Shown: positions 30,881 through 38,654 of the stretch, piece by piece
Layout of the letters: each line of letters opens with the position of its first letter
How positions within the stretch are numbered: the first letter of the stretch is position 1
NCBI GenBank assembly: GCA_003551435.1
Contig: PUMQ01000015.1
Coordinates: 1 to 43,866 of the forward strand
Direction: 5' to 3'
DNA from: Candidatus Nealsoniibacteriota bacterium
GTDB taxonomy: Bacteria; Patescibacteriota; Minisyncoccia; Minisyncoccales; PWPS01
DNA length: 43,866 nucleotides
Notes under the pieces: generated by a model
What the model was told of the DNA's origin: nothing
The model's input: only the letters and a program-made list of their open reading frames with translations
Database searches by the model: none
Translations under genes and position numbers: made by a program

Positions 30881-30953
30881 CGGGCCGTGGTGTAATGGCT
30901 AACATGCGCGATTCGGGTTCGCGTGATTCCGGGTTCGAGTCCCGGCGGCCCGA
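30881..30953 (+). tRNA. tRNA-Pro (anticodon CGG)
   Basis: Acceptor CGGGCCG/CGGCCCG, anticodon stem CGCGA/TCGCG with loop TTCGGGT, T-arm CCGGG TTCGAGT CCCGG, discriminator A. The mature 5' end is one base after the cca stop codon. CCA is not encoded. Confidence 0.95.
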
Positions 30954-30969
30954 CAAAAATTATAAAGAA

Positions 30970-31043
30970 GGGCCCATAGCTCAGTTGGCTAGAGCGCGCG
31001 CTTCGCATGCGCGAGGTCGCCGGTTCAAATCCGGCTGGGTCCA
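30970..31043 (+). tRNA. tRNA-Ala (anticodon CGC)
   Basis: Acceptor GGGCCCA/TGGGTCC includes the G3-T70 wobble that marks alanine tRNAs. Anticodon stem CGCGC/GCGCG with loop TTCGCAT, T-arm GCCGG TTCAAAT CCGGC. CCA is not encoded. It follows tRNA-Pro by 16 nt. Confidence 0.96.
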
Positions 31044-31087
31044 CTCTCTACTCTCTTCCTTTTTCGAGAACGCATATGGGGAAGGAA

Positions 31088-31116
31088 TTGAGTAAAAAAC
31101 CCGGTTGTAGTATTAT
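31088..31116 (+). promoter_or_regulatory. Leaderless promoter of tyrS
   Basis: TTGAGT and TATTAT are 17 nt apart. The -10 box is 6 nt from ATG 31123. Confidence 0.6.
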
Positions 31117-31122
31117 AAAAAC

Positions 31123-32298
31123 ATGAAAGAAGAAAGTAGAAAAATAAAAGAGATATTGGAAAGAGGGGTGGAAGAGGCGATAGATAAAAAAACCCTGGAA
31201 AAAAAGCTTAAAGGCGGGAAAAAGTTGCGCGTCAAGCTCGGCATTGACCCGACAAGTCCCAATATTCACCTGGGAAGGTCTATCCCCTTATTAAAACTGA
31301 GGGACTTTCAAGAGATGGGGCACCAAGTGGTGTTTATTATCGGTGATTTTACCGGGGTTATCGGAGACACTTCGGACAAAGAGAGCGAGAGGCCGATGCT
31401 CTCTGAAGAAAAAGTAAAGGAAAACCTTAAGGCCTACAAAGAGCAAGCCGGGAAAATAATTAATCTGGAGGAGTCGGAAATCCGTTACAACAGCGAGTGG
31501 CTCGGATCTCTTGATTATATGGAAATAAGCAAGCAGGCAAACATCTTTTCTCTCAACGAGTTTATCTCCCGGGAAAACATTAAAAAGAGGCTTAAAGAAG
31601 GGAAAAGAATTTCTTTAAGGGAAGTACTGTACCCTCTTATGCAAGGGTACGACTCGGTGATGATAAAAGCGGACGTGGAGGTGGGAGGTACCGACCAAAG
31701 ATTTAACCTTTTAACAGGAAGAGAAATGCAGAGGTTTTATGGGCAAGAACCCCAGGATATTATTACCAATCCTTTGATTGAAGGTACGGACGGGAAAAAG
31801 ATGAGCTCCAGCGCGGGAAATACGATCAATCTTTTTGACTCTCCAAGCGATATGTTCGGAAAAGTGATGTCTCTTGAAGATAATCTTATCACAAGATACT
31901 TTACGCTTCTGACAAGAGTAAGCACAGAGGAGATAGAGTCGTACGAAGAAGAGTTAGAGAAGGGGTCCAATCCCCGGGATATAAAAATAAAGCTTGCTCG
32001 TGAGATTGTAAAAATCTACCACTCAGGAAAAGAAGCTGAAAAAGCGGAAGAGTATTTTGTAAAAACTTTTTCCAAAAGAGAAACTCCCGAAGAGATGCCC
32101 GAGATCAAGCCATCCGACTACAATATAGTGGCGGTTCTTGTGCAGGGAAGGCTCGTTTCTTCAAACGCCGAGGCCAAAAGAGTTCTCAAACAGAAAGGGG
32201 TAAGAGTGGACGGAGAAGTTGTTGAAGATCCCGGCCACACGGTGAAAAAGAATTCTGTTATAAGAAAAGGAAAGATTAAATTTCTTAAAGTTCTTTAA
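31123..32298 (+). CDS. tyrS: Tyrosyl-tRNA synthetase
   Basis: 391 aa. Class I synthetase that charges tRNA-Tyr in the cytoplasm. The HIGH-type motif is HLGR (49-52) in GIDPTSPNIHLGR. The tyrosine pocket is LMQGYDSVMIKADVEVGGTD, followed by QRFNLLTGRE. The KMSKS motif appears as KKMSSS (near 228). A C-terminal S4 RNA-binding domain (NAEAKRVLKQKGVRVDGEVV) ends the protein. This is the HLGR/TyrRZ-like group by length and motif. The gene stands alone between the tRNA pair and the nusA promoter. Confidence 0.96.
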   Translation: MKEESRKIKEILERGVEEAIDKKTLEKKLKGGKKLRVKLGIDPTSPNIHLGRSIPLLKLRDFQEMGHQVVFIIGDFTGVIGDTSDKESERPMLSEEKVKENLKAYKEQAGKIINLEESEIRYNSEWLGSLDYMEISKQANIFSLNEFISRENIKKRLKEGKRISLREVLYPLMQGYDSVMIKADVEVGGTDQRFNLLTGREMQRFYGQEPQDIITNPLIEGTDGKKMSSSAGNTINLFDSPSDMFGKVMSLEDNLITRYFTLLTRVSTEEIESYEEELEKGSNPRDIKIKLAREIVKIYHSGKEAEKAEEYFVKTFSKRETPEEMPEIKPSDYNIVAVLVQGRLVSSNAEAKRVLKQKGVRVDGEVVEDPGHTVKKNSVIRKGKIKFLKVL

Positions 32299-32329
32299 TT
32301 TGACTCCCACGCTTGGCATAAGTAAGAGT

Positions 32330-32357
32330 TTGACAAAATGCTGTATTTTGTTATCAT
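32330..32357 (+). promoter_or_regulatory. Promoter of nusA
   Basis: TTGACA and TATCAT are 16 nt apart. The predicted start near 32364 gives a leader of about 90 nt, long for this window. Confidence 0.7.
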
Positions 32358-32391
32358 TTCCTTGGAACAAAGAGAAGATAGGTTGTTGACG

Positions 32392-32412
32392 TGTCCGTAA
32401 AGAAAACGGACA
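32392..32412 (+). promoter_or_regulatory. Hairpin in the nusA leader (possible attenuator)
   Basis: TGTCCGT, loop aaagaaa and ACGGACA form a perfect 7-bp stem, followed by ttaatttttatt. It resembles a weak intrinsic terminator about 30 nt into the transcript and before the nusA start. NusA acts on hairpin pausing and termination, so feedback control is possible (inference). Confidence 0.5.
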
Positions 32413-32454
32413 TTAATTTTTATTAAAAGCGGAAAAATTGTAAATGCAAAGAGT

Positions 32455-33651
32455 ATGGATATAAGAGAATTTACCTCGGCAATCTCTCAAATTGCAACAG
32501 AAAAAGAAATACCACAGGAAAAGGTGGTGGAGATTATCGAGCAGGCGGTGGCTACCGCTTACAAAAAAGAATACAGAGAAAAAGGGGAAGTTGTAAAAGC
32601 GAAAGTTGATCCTAAAACCGGAGAAGCTGAGTTTTGGCTGGTAAAAACAGTAGTAGATGAGACAACGGCCATTTTCCAGGAGGATGAGGAGGGGGACGAA
32701 GAGTTTACGGAGAGAAATGAAGAAGAGGAAGAGGGAAAGGTAAGATACAACCCCAAAAAACATATCACTCTCAAAGAGGCAAAAAAGATAAAAAAAGACG
32801 CTAAGTTAGGAGACGAGATAGAAACTCTTCTTGAAAAGAAGCAAGATTTCGGAAGAATAGCCGCTCAGACTGCAAAGCAGGTCATTCTTCAAAAAATAAA
32901 GGAAACTGAGAGAAATCTTGTTTTCAGCGAGTACAAAGACAAGGAAAACGAGGTGATCTCCGGAATTGTCCAGCGAGTGGAGGGGAAAAATGTCCTTATG
33001 GATATCGGAAAAATTCTCGGGATAATGCACAAGGAGGAACAGATTCCGGGAGAGATCTACCGCCCCGGACAAAGATACAAGGCTTACGTTTTGAGTGTGG
33101 AAGACAGTCCGAAAGGGCCGGCGGTGATGCTTTCTCGCGCTTTTCCGAAATTCGTTTCCAAGCTTTTTGAGTTGGAAGTGCCGGAGATTTCCGCCGGTAC
33201 GGTAGAGATAAAATCCATTGCCAGAGAGCCCGGTTCGAGGACCAAAATTGCCGTTCACTCTAAGGAAGAGGGAATAGATCCGGTGGGAACTGCCGTAGGA
33301 CAGCGAGGAACCAGGGTGGGAGCTATTATTTCGGAACTTGGAGGAGAGAAGATAGATATTGTAGAGTATCCGGAAAAACCTGAGGATTTTATAAAAAACG
33401 CTCTTGCTCCAGCAAAAGTTTCCGAGGTGGATATTAAGGAAAACAGAGCGGTAGTCACTGTTCCCGAAGACCAGCTTTCTCTTGCCATCGGAAGAGAAGG
33501 ACAGAACGTCCGTCTGGCGGCCAAGCTTACCGGATGGAGAATTGACGTTAAGGCCATCGGGAAAGATAAAATTGAAGAAACGGCGGAAGCCGAAGAAATT
33601 GACGAAAAGAATGAAGACGTGGAAGAAGAGCAAATTAAAAACGACCAATAA
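32455..33651 (+). CDS. nusA: Transcription elongation/termination factor NusA
   Basis: 398 aa. Binds RNA polymerase and nascent RNA. The N-terminal polymerase-binding domain is at about 1-155 (EKVVEIIEQAVATAYKKEY) with an acidic insertion near 75-95. The S1 domain is at about 160-225 and two KH domains follow (GIDPVGTAVGQRGTRVGAII, then LSLAIGREGQNVRLAAKLTG). The C-terminal acidic repeats of proteobacterial NusA are absent; the tail is a short acidic stretch. Its last codons GACCAATAA lie in the composite repeat. Confidence 0.96.
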   Translation: MDIREFTSAISQIATEKEIPQEKVVEIIEQAVATAYKKEYREKGEVVKAKVDPKTGEAEFWLVKTVVDETTAIFQEDEEGDEEFTERNEEEEEGKVRYNPKKHITLKEAKKIKKDAKLGDEIETLLEKKQDFGRIAAQTAKQVILQKIKETERNLVFSEYKDKENEVISGIVQRVEGKNVLMDIGKILGIMHKEEQIPGEIYRPGQRYKAYVLSVEDSPKGPAVMLSRAFPKFVSKLFELEVPEISAGTVEIKSIAREPGSRTKIAVHSKEEGIDPVGTAVGQRGTRVGAIISELGGEKIDIVEYPEKPEDFIKNALAPAKVSEVDIKENRAVVTVPEDQLSLAIGREGQNVRLAAKLTGWRIDVKAIGKDKIEETAEAEEIDEKNEDVEEEQIKNDQ

Positions 33652-33720
33652 CAAATAACCAATGGCTAATGACCGGCAATAAAGAGAGTCATGGGTCATA
33701 AGTCATAGGTCATAAGTCAT
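33645..33720 (+). repeat. Composite gene-boundary repeat between nusA and clpP
   Basis: The parts come in order: GACCAATAAC with the nusA stop codon inside it, AACCAATGGCTAATGACC, the core ACCGGCAATAAAGAGAG, then four heptads (GTCATGG, GTCATAA, GTCATAG, GTCATAA) and GTCAT running directly into the ATG of clpP. There is no other sequence between the two genes. Confidence 0.85.
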
Positions 33721-34311
33721 ATGAACCTCATACCAACAGTAGTCGAAAAAACGCAATACGGGGAGAGGGCGTACGATATATACTCCCGGTTGCTCAAGGA
33801 AAGAATTATTTTCTTGGGGACTCCCGTCAACGATGCCGTAGCAAATGCAATTATTGCCCAGATGCTCTTTTTGGCCAGCCAGAGCGCTCAGAAGGACATC
33901 AGGATTTATATAAACAGCCCGGGAGGATCGGTTACCGCCGGAATGGCTATTTACGATACCATGCAATATGTAAAGTGTGATGTTTCCACTGTGTGTGTGG
34001 GAATGGCCGGCTCTATGGCGGCAGTTCTTCTTGCCTCGGGAACTTCCGGAAAAAGATTTGCCCTTCCCAATTCGGAAATACTCCTTCATCAGGTAATGGG
34101 AGGAGCTCAAGGAGAAGCGTCACAAATAGAGATTACCGCTCGGCAGATACTCAAAATTAAAGAGAGGCTAAACAAAATTATTGCCTCTCATACCAAGCAA
34201 CCTTTGAAGAAAATTCAGAAAGACACCGACAGAGATTTTTATCTTTCCGCGGATGATGCGAAGAAATACGGAATTATTGACGAGGTTATCAAGGAAAAAA
34301 AGAAAATTTAA
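33721..34311 (+). CDS. clpP: ATP-dependent Clp protease proteolytic subunit
   Basis: 196 aa. Barrel-forming serine protease that degrades substrates fed by Clp ATPases. The catalytic triad is S98 (GMAGSMA), H123 (LLHQVMGG) and D172 (TDRDFY), at the canonical positions plus one. The [20 protein letters not shown] block is intact. The N-terminus is short with no propeptide. The start codon directly abuts the heptad repeats, with no ribosome binding site. Confidence 0.97.
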   Translation: MNLIPTVVEKTQYGERAYDIYSRLLKERIIFLGTPVNDAVANAIIAQMLFLASQSAQKDIRIYINSPGGSVTAGMAIYDTMQYVKCDVSTVCVGMAGSMAAVLLASGTSGKRFALPNSEILLHQVMGGAQGEASQIEITARQILKIKERLNKIIASHTKQPLKKIQKDTDRDFYLSADDAKKYGIIDEVIKEKKKI

Positions 34312-34316
34312 GGATT

Positions 34317-34345
34317 TTGACAAAATATTTGTTTTTTGATAATAT
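34317..34345 (+). promoter_or_regulatory. Consensus promoter upstream of rny
   Basis: TTGACA and TAATAT are 17 nt apart, the best match in the window. The predicted start near 34352 leaves about 265 nt before the rny start, so a long leader or a separate small RNA is made. Confidence 0.75.
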
Positions 34346-34397
34346 TCCGGTATTACAATAAATAACCGGTCTTTGGACTTGAAACCGCAAACATCTT

Positions 34398-34553
34398 ATG
34401 TCCGAAAAGAAAGGAATATGCGCTTTTAAAGCGAATTACAGCAACAGTTATTTGGTGAAAGAAACATCTAACACTAAAACAAAACCAATATATCTCCTTT
34501 TAACGCCAACGGCTCTCTTGAGGGCGTCGGGCGGCTCAAACCCCCGTTTCTAA
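34398..34553 (+). CDS. Possible 51-aa leader ORF upstream of rny
   Basis: The 34312-34616 gap has no established gene. This ORF opens with ATG (MSEKKGICAFKANYSNSYLV) and ends TAA, too short for the ORF track. There is no ribosome binding site, and the composition is not clearly protein-like at the end (LRASGGSNPRF). The stop lies in the small hairpin CCCGTT/tct/AACGGG (34543-34557). The stretch may instead be a structured leader or small RNA. Confidence 0.25.
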   Translation: MSEKKGICAFKANYSNSYLVKETSNTKTKPIYLLLTPTALLRASGGSNPRF

Positions 34554-34616
34554 CGGGAAATATTGCGCGAATCGGGCAGGGAACTTGCGGTAGTAAAGCT
34601 TCCGGACTTTTTGAAC

Positions 34617-36146
34617 ATGGAATATGTAATTTTACTTTTAACAGGTTCGGTCTGCCTTATTATCGGAGCCGGACTCGGGTATCTTGCCCGCCAGTCAATT
34701 GCCAAAAGGGACCACCGCGCTTTGGAAACAAAGGTACAAAAAAGAATTGACTATGCGAAAAAAAGGAGTAAGGAGATTGTGGTGGAGGCAAAAAAGAAGT
34801 ATGCGGAGATGATAGAAACGGCAAGAAAGGAAACAGAGGAGAAAAACGAAGAACTCTTCAAGAGGGAAAAATTTCTGCTAAAGAGGGAAAACACCTTAGA
34901 CCAGAAATTTTCCGAATACGAAAAAAAGGAGAAAGTTTTCAACCAGAAAGTGAAAAGGCTCAAGGAGATCAAGGAGGAGATTGACGAGATGAAAACAAAG
35001 GCGGAAGAAGAGCTTGTGCAGATTGCCGGCCTTTCGAAAGAAGAAGCAAAAGAAGAGCTTTACAAAGCACTGGAAAGAGAATATGAAACGGATGTTTTAG
35101 AGAAAATAAATAAGTTGGAAAAAGAGGGTGAAGAAAGGTATCTAAACAGGGCAAAAGAGATACTCTCTTCGGTAATTCAGAAATACTCCGCTTCCCAAGT
35201 TCAGGATCTTACTACCACCAACGTTGCTCTTCCGGATGACGACATAAAGGGAAGGATTATAGGGAAAGAAGGAAGAAATATAAAAACGTTGGAAAAGCTG
35301 ACCGGCGTTGAGGTTGTGGTTGACGATACTCCGGGAGTAGTTATTATCTCCAGCTTTGATCCCGTAAGAAGACAGATTGCAAAAACGGCACTAGAGCGCC
35401 TCATTTTTGACGGAAGAATTCAGCCGGCGAAGATTGAAGAGATGGTGGAAAAAGCGGAAGAGGAAGTGGCCGAACAGATAAAAAAAGCGGGAGAAGGAGC
35501 CGTTTACGAGACAGGGATTATAGATCTGGATCCGAAAATTGTAAGTCTCTTGGGGCGTCTGCACTTCCGTTCCAGCTACGGGCAAAATGTGCTGAGCCAC
35601 TCTTTGGAGGTAAGCTTTTTAGCGGAAGCGCTTGCCGACGAGATAGGAGTGAATTCTTCTGTTTGCAAAAAAGCGGGCCTTTTGCACGATATCGGGAAAG
35701 CTCTCGATCATCAAGTAGAAGGATCTCACGTAGATATCGGAATGCGAGTCTTGCAGAAGTTTGAAGTAGAAGAAAGCGTCATAGAAGCGATGAAGTCTCA
35801 CCACGAAGAGTATCCTTACGAGAGTATTGAGTCGGTTATCGTACAGACGGCCGATGCTATCTCGGGAGGAAGGCCCGGAGCGAGAAAAGACACGTTGGAA
35901 AACTATCTGAAGCGCCTCGGCGAACTTGAGGAAGTGGCAAACTCTTTTTCCGGAGTGGAAAAAGCGTATGCCATACAGGCAGGAAGGGAGATAAGAGTTT
36001 TTGTAACACCCGACGAGATTAACGATCTGGAAGCAAAGAAGATGGCTCGCCAAATAGCGACGAGAATCCAAGAAGAGCTTCGGTATCCGGGAGAGATAAA
36101 GGTAACCCTTATAAGAGAAAAGAGGATAGTGGACTACGCTAAGTAA
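34617..36146 (+). CDS. rny: Ribonuclease Y
   Basis: 509 aa from ATG 34617, where the membrane anchor begins 3 residues in; the TTG start at 34563 would add 18 non-hydrophobic residues. Membrane-bound endoribonuclease that starts mRNA decay. One N-terminal membrane helix (about 4-25) is followed by a long coiled coil (to about 180), the KH domain GRIIGKEGRNIKTLEKLTG, and the HD domain LLHDIGKALDHQ with the later SHHEEYPYE. The end of the protein (RYPGEIKVTLIREKR) is typical. A strong terminator follows. Confidence 0.96.
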   Translation: MEYVILLLTGSVCLIIGAGLGYLARQSIAKRDHRALETKVQKRIDYAKKRSKEIVVEAKKKYAEMIETARKETEEKNEELFKREKFLLKRENTLDQKFSEYEKKEKVFNQKVKRLKEIKEEIDEMKTKAEEELVQIAGLSKEEAKEELYKALEREYETDVLEKINKLEKEGEERYLNRAKEILSSVIQKYSASQVQDLTTTNVALPDDDIKGRIIGKEGRNIKTLEKLTGVEVVVDDTPGVVIISSFDPVRRQIAKTALERLIFDGRIQPAKIEEMVEKAEEEVAEQIKKAGEGAVYETGIIDLDPKIVSLLGRLHFRSSYGQNVLSHSLEVSFLAEALADEIGVNSSVCKKAGLLHDIGKALDHQVEGSHVDIGMRVLQKFEVEESVIEAMKSHHEEYPYESIESVIVQTADAISGGRPGARKDTLENYLKRLGELEEVANSFSGVEKAYAIQAGREIRVFVTPDEINDLEAKKMARQIATRIQEELRYPGEIKVTLIREKRIVDYAK

Positions 36147-36176
36147 CGGTTTTTACAGAAGTTTCTTAAAATAAAG

Positions 36177-36204
36177 CCCGGAGGTCGGACCCCCGGGTTT
36201 TTTT
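36177..36204 (+). terminator. Rho-independent terminator after rny
   Basis: CCCGG a GGT cgg ACC c CCGGG, a long interrupted stem, followed by seven T residues. Strong by any standard. Confidence 0.9.
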
Positions 36205-36210
36205 GTATGC

Positions 36211-36325
36211 GAAGCGAGTGAAGGGTTTGGTGCAAGGTAAAAAATCAAACGTGGAGCGGGTGAAGGGCCCCATACCATTCGGTACGGGGTAAAAATCGAA
36301 CATTGGAGCGAGCGATGGGAATCGA
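36211..36325. repeat. Degenerate tandem copies of the tRNA-Gly 3' end
   Basis: Related stretches begin at 36211 (GAAGCGAGTGAAGGG), 36253 (GGAGCGGGTGAAGGG) and 36305 (GGAGCGAGCGATGGG, the real tRNA end). A/T-rich segments (TAAAAAATCAAAC and TAAAAATCGAAC) precede the second and third. Spacings are 42 and 52 nt. The hairpin CCCC-TACC-attc-GGTA-GGGG lies between the second and third copies. Confidence 0.55.
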
Positions 36326-36378
36326 ACCCACATCACGACCTTGGAAGGGTCGGGTAATAGCCATTATACGACGCTCGC
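36304..36378 (-). tRNA. tRNA-Gly (anticodon TCC)
   Basis: Minus strand: acceptor GCGAGCG/CGCTCGC, anticodon stem CGACC/GGTCG with loop CTTCCAA, T-arm TGGG TTCGATT CCCA. CCA is encoded (end at 36304). Confidence 0.95.
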
Positions 36379-36413
36379 AAACATATTTTCAAAACATCAT
36401 TTTCCGACGGAGG

Positions 36414-36487
36414 TGGTCGGGGCGCCGAGATTTGAACTCGAGCTACATCCTCCCAAAGGATGCGTGCTACCGTTACACCACGCCCCG
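36414..36487 (-). tRNA. tRNA-Pro (anticodon TGG)
   Basis: Minus strand: acceptor CGGGGCG/CGCCCCG, anticodon stem CATCC/GGATG with loop TTTGGGA, T-arm CGAG TTCAAAT CTCG. CCA is encoded. It is probably on one transcript with tRNA-Gly and divergent from the exonuclease gene. TATGCT at 36506-36501 is a possible -10 box. Confidence 0.95.
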
Positions 36488-36515
36488 ATTAAGCGAAAAA
36501 AGCATAGCATATTTT

Positions 36516-36543
36516 TTGTTTAATTTAAAGTGTGTGATATAGT
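36516..36543 (+). promoter_or_regulatory. Leaderless promoter of the exonuclease/sensor operon
   Basis: TTGTTT and TATAGT are 16 nt apart, with TG extension (TGATATAGT). Six nt separate the -10 box from ATG 36550. Confidence 0.6.
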
Positions 36544-36549
36544 TTACAT

Positions 36550-37485
36550 ATGAAAAAAGAAAAACTTTTGCTTTTTGATGCCAACTCAATTATTCACCGT
36601 GCTTTTCACGCTCTCCCCCCGCTCAAAGACAAGAAAGGAGAGCCGTCCGGTGCGGTTTACGGATCTCTTCTTGTTTTTTTTAAGATGATTTCGGAAATTA
36701 ATCCCCGGTATCTGGCAGTTGCTTTCGATTCGCCGGGAAAAACATTCCGTCACGAAAAGTACAAAGAGTACAAAGCAAACAGACCGAAGGCTCCCGACGA
36801 GTTGGTGTCCCAAATTAAAAAAACAAAAGAGGTGTTTGAGAAAATGGGAGCGGCCACCCTCGCCAAAGAAGGGCTTGAAGCGGATGATATTGTGGGAGCG
36901 GTTTCTTCTTGCGCTCCGGAAGGAGTGGAGACAGTGATTGTTACCGGAGACGCAGACATTCTTCAACTTGTAAACGGAAAAACAAAAGTATATACTCTCA
37001 AGAGAGGCGTTAAAGAAAGTGTTCTTTACGATAGAAAGAAAGTGGAAGAAAAGTACGGAGGTGTGCCGCCGGAAAGAGTGGTTGATATAAAAGCCCTCCA
37101 GGGGGACCCTTCGGACAACATTCCGGGAGTGGAAGGAGTGGGAGAAAAGACTGCCATTAAGCTTGTAAAAAAGTTCGGAAGATTGGAAGACCTGTATTCA
37201 AGTCTGAAGAAAGAGTCTCCCGAAGAGGTGAGTAAAAAGGTTTACGAAAAACTCAAAAAGCAGAAGAAAGAAGCGTTTTTAAGCAGGGACTTGGCGACGA
37301 TAGACAGAAAGTGCCTTTCCGGAATTGATTTTGGAAGGTTTAGTTTTCAACAAGACAAGGAAAAGACGGGAAAAGTTTTGCAAGACCTTGGGTTTTTAAG
37401 CATGGCGAACCGTTTTTTAGGAGAGAAAAAGGAGAATAAAAAACCCTCAAAAGAAGGAAGAAATCTAAAGCTTAATTTCAATTAG
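36550..37485 (+). CDS. Stand-alone 5'-3' exonuclease (DNA polymerase I N-terminal domain type)
   Basis: 311 aa. Flap/5'-3' exonuclease, as in RNA-primer removal and repair. The PIN-like fold carries its acidic residues: LLFDANSIIHRAF (D9), LAVAFDSPGKTFRHEKYKEY, EGLEADDIVG, VTGDADILQL. The H3TH motif follows (ALQGDPSDNIPGVEGVGEKT). The length is that of the isolated domain; neither the 3'-5' nor the polymerase domain is present, as is common in reduced genomes. It heads a four-gene unit with a sensor protein, a PAS protein and a histidine kinase (4-nt gap to the next gene). Confidence 0.93.
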   Translation: MKKEKLLLFDANSIIHRAFHALPPLKDKKGEPSGAVYGSLLVFFKMISEINPRYLAVAFDSPGKTFRHEKYKEYKANRPKAPDELVSQIKKTKEVFEKMGAATLAKEGLEADDIVGAVSSCAPEGVETVIVTGDADILQLVNGKTKVYTLKRGVKESVLYDRKKVEEKYGGVPPERVVDIKALQGDPSDNIPGVEGVGEKTAIKLVKKFGRLEDLYSSLKKESPEEVSKKVYEKLKKQKKEAFLSRDLATIDRKCLSGIDFGRFSFQQDKEKTGKVLQDLGFLSMANRFLGEKKENKKPSKEGRNLKLNFN

Positions 37486-37489
37486 CGGA

Positions 37490-38089
37490 ATGTACTACAA
37501 TGTGACAAAAGAAGCGATAGATGAAATGCTAAACAGCCCGGGAGAAGTCCGCGGAAAAGTGATTAGAGCGGACGAATCTTTTATTCTTGAAAAAGGGGGA
37601 GAAGAAAAGTTAGAACAAGTGCAAAAGGAACTCGAAGACATGAGTTCCCCTTTTTCCTATAGAGAGGTTAAAAATGAAAAGTTTTATCCGTGCGGGAAAA
37701 AAGTCTTATCTCTTCTTGCAATAAGCAGGGTTTTTAACATGGATAAAAGAAAAGTAAAAGAGATGGGGGAGTTTTCTTTTGTAAGACCGCCCCTCTTTTA
37801 CCTTTTTGTAAAACTCTTCGGTGTAAAAAGCGTTTTAAAAAAGATACTAAAAAAGTGGAGGCGGAATTACACCATCGGAAGACTGGAGATTGAGGGAATA
37901 AACGAAAGAAAAAGGGAAGTGATTTTCAGGTTGTATAACTTCAATCTCCATCCTGTTTTTTGCGACTATATGTGCGGATATCTGGAGGGGGTTGGTAAAG
38001 CAATGGGGAAAAATGAAGCCAGTTGCCGGGAAACGGAGTGTTACTTTAAAGGAGAAAGCTTTTTCCATCAATTTGTACTAAAATGGTAA
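37490..38089 (+). CDS. Possible V4R/DUF2378-like sensory protein
   Basis: 199 aa. Function unknown. The C-terminal half has IWRR-type segments (KKWRRNYTIGRLEIEGINER) and ends HPVFCDYMCGYLEGVGKAMG, followed by SCRETECYFKGESFFHQFVL. Such Gly/Cys/His patterns are seen in V4R/HNOB-like and DUF2378-like small-molecule sensor domains. Three cysteines near the end (C161-C185 region) could bind metal or ligand. The start is 4 nt after the exonuclease gene, and its last codons overlap the PAS gene by 7 nt (AATGGTAA), so a signalling role is likely by context. Family call is tentative. Confidence 0.5.
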   Translation: MYYNVTKEAIDEMLNSPGEVRGKVIRADESFILEKGGEEKLEQVQKELEDMSSPFSYREVKNEKFYPCGKKVLSLLAISRVFNMDKRKVKEMGEFSFVRPPLFYLFVKLFGVKSVLKKILKKWRRNYTIGRLEIEGINERKREVIFRLYNFNLHPVFCDYMCGYLEGVGKAMGKNEASCRETECYFKGESFFHQFVLKW

Positions 38090-38652
38090 ATACAGAAGAC
38101 AAAGAAAATAAAATAAAAACTCTGTCGGAGGATATCGCTTTGCTGGAAAGCTATATCGAAGATCTCTTTTCTTTCACCCCTCTTCCTTTGTGCTTTGTAA
38201 ACTCCAAAGGGCTGGTTTTGGAAGTGAACCCCGCCTTTATTAAAAAAACCGGATACGACGAGTACGACGTTGTCGGAGAAAGCTTTTTTTCTTTCTTGGA
38301 AAAAAAAGAAGCGGAAAATATGCTAAGAGAAGTAATGGAAAAAGGAGCGATAGAAGGCAAAGAAGCGACGGTAAAAACAAAAGAAGGAGCGGAAATACAG
38401 GTTACTGTATCGGCAAGAACCCGGAAAGTAAAGGGAGGAGAGATAAGCGGTGCCTTTTTTTCTTTTTTTGATATGACGGAAATTAAAAAAAAGGAAGATG
38501 AAATAAAGGAGACCAACAAAAAGCTCCAGGAGAAAATAGAAGAAGCAGAAAGAATAAATCGGCTTACAATAGGAAGAGAGCTGAAAATGGTGGAATTGAA
38601 AGAGGAAATAGAGAAGTTAAAAGAAGAGTTAAAGAAGCACAAAGGAACCTAA
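38083..38652 (+). CDS. PAS-domain protein with coiled-coil tail
   Basis: 189 aa. PAS domain at about 20-130 (FTPLPLCFVNSKGLVLEVNP ... GYDEYDVVGESFFSFL) preceded by a short helix (LESYIEDLFSF). The C-terminal coiled coil includes LTIGRELKMVELKEEIEKLK, a motif recurrent in PAS proteins and kinases. There is no output domain. It is related to the N-terminal PAS of the next protein (YIEDFTSFLPLAFCMVNP), so it is probably a duplication. Gap to the kinase gene is 2 nt. It may relay or tune the kinase input. Confidence 0.82.
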   Translation: MVNTEDKENKIKTLSEDIALLESYIEDLFSFTPLPLCFVNSKGLVLEVNPAFIKKTGYDEYDVVGESFFSFLEKKEAENMLREVMEKGAIEGKEATVKTKEGAEIQVTVSARTRKVKGGEISGAFFSFFDMTEIKKKEDEIKETNKKLQEKIEEAERINRLTIGRELKMVELKEEIEKLKEELKKHKGT

Positions 38653-38654
38653 TT

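Noticed and set aside
34350-34616. tmRNA, SRP RNA or RNase P RNA in the rny leader
   Set aside because: None of the conserved core sequences (tmRNA ends, SRP GGAAGGAAGC-type loop, RNase P core) is present.
34563-34616. TTG start for rny
   Set aside because: It would put 18 polar residues ahead of the membrane anchor; ATG 34617 gives the normal RNase Y start.
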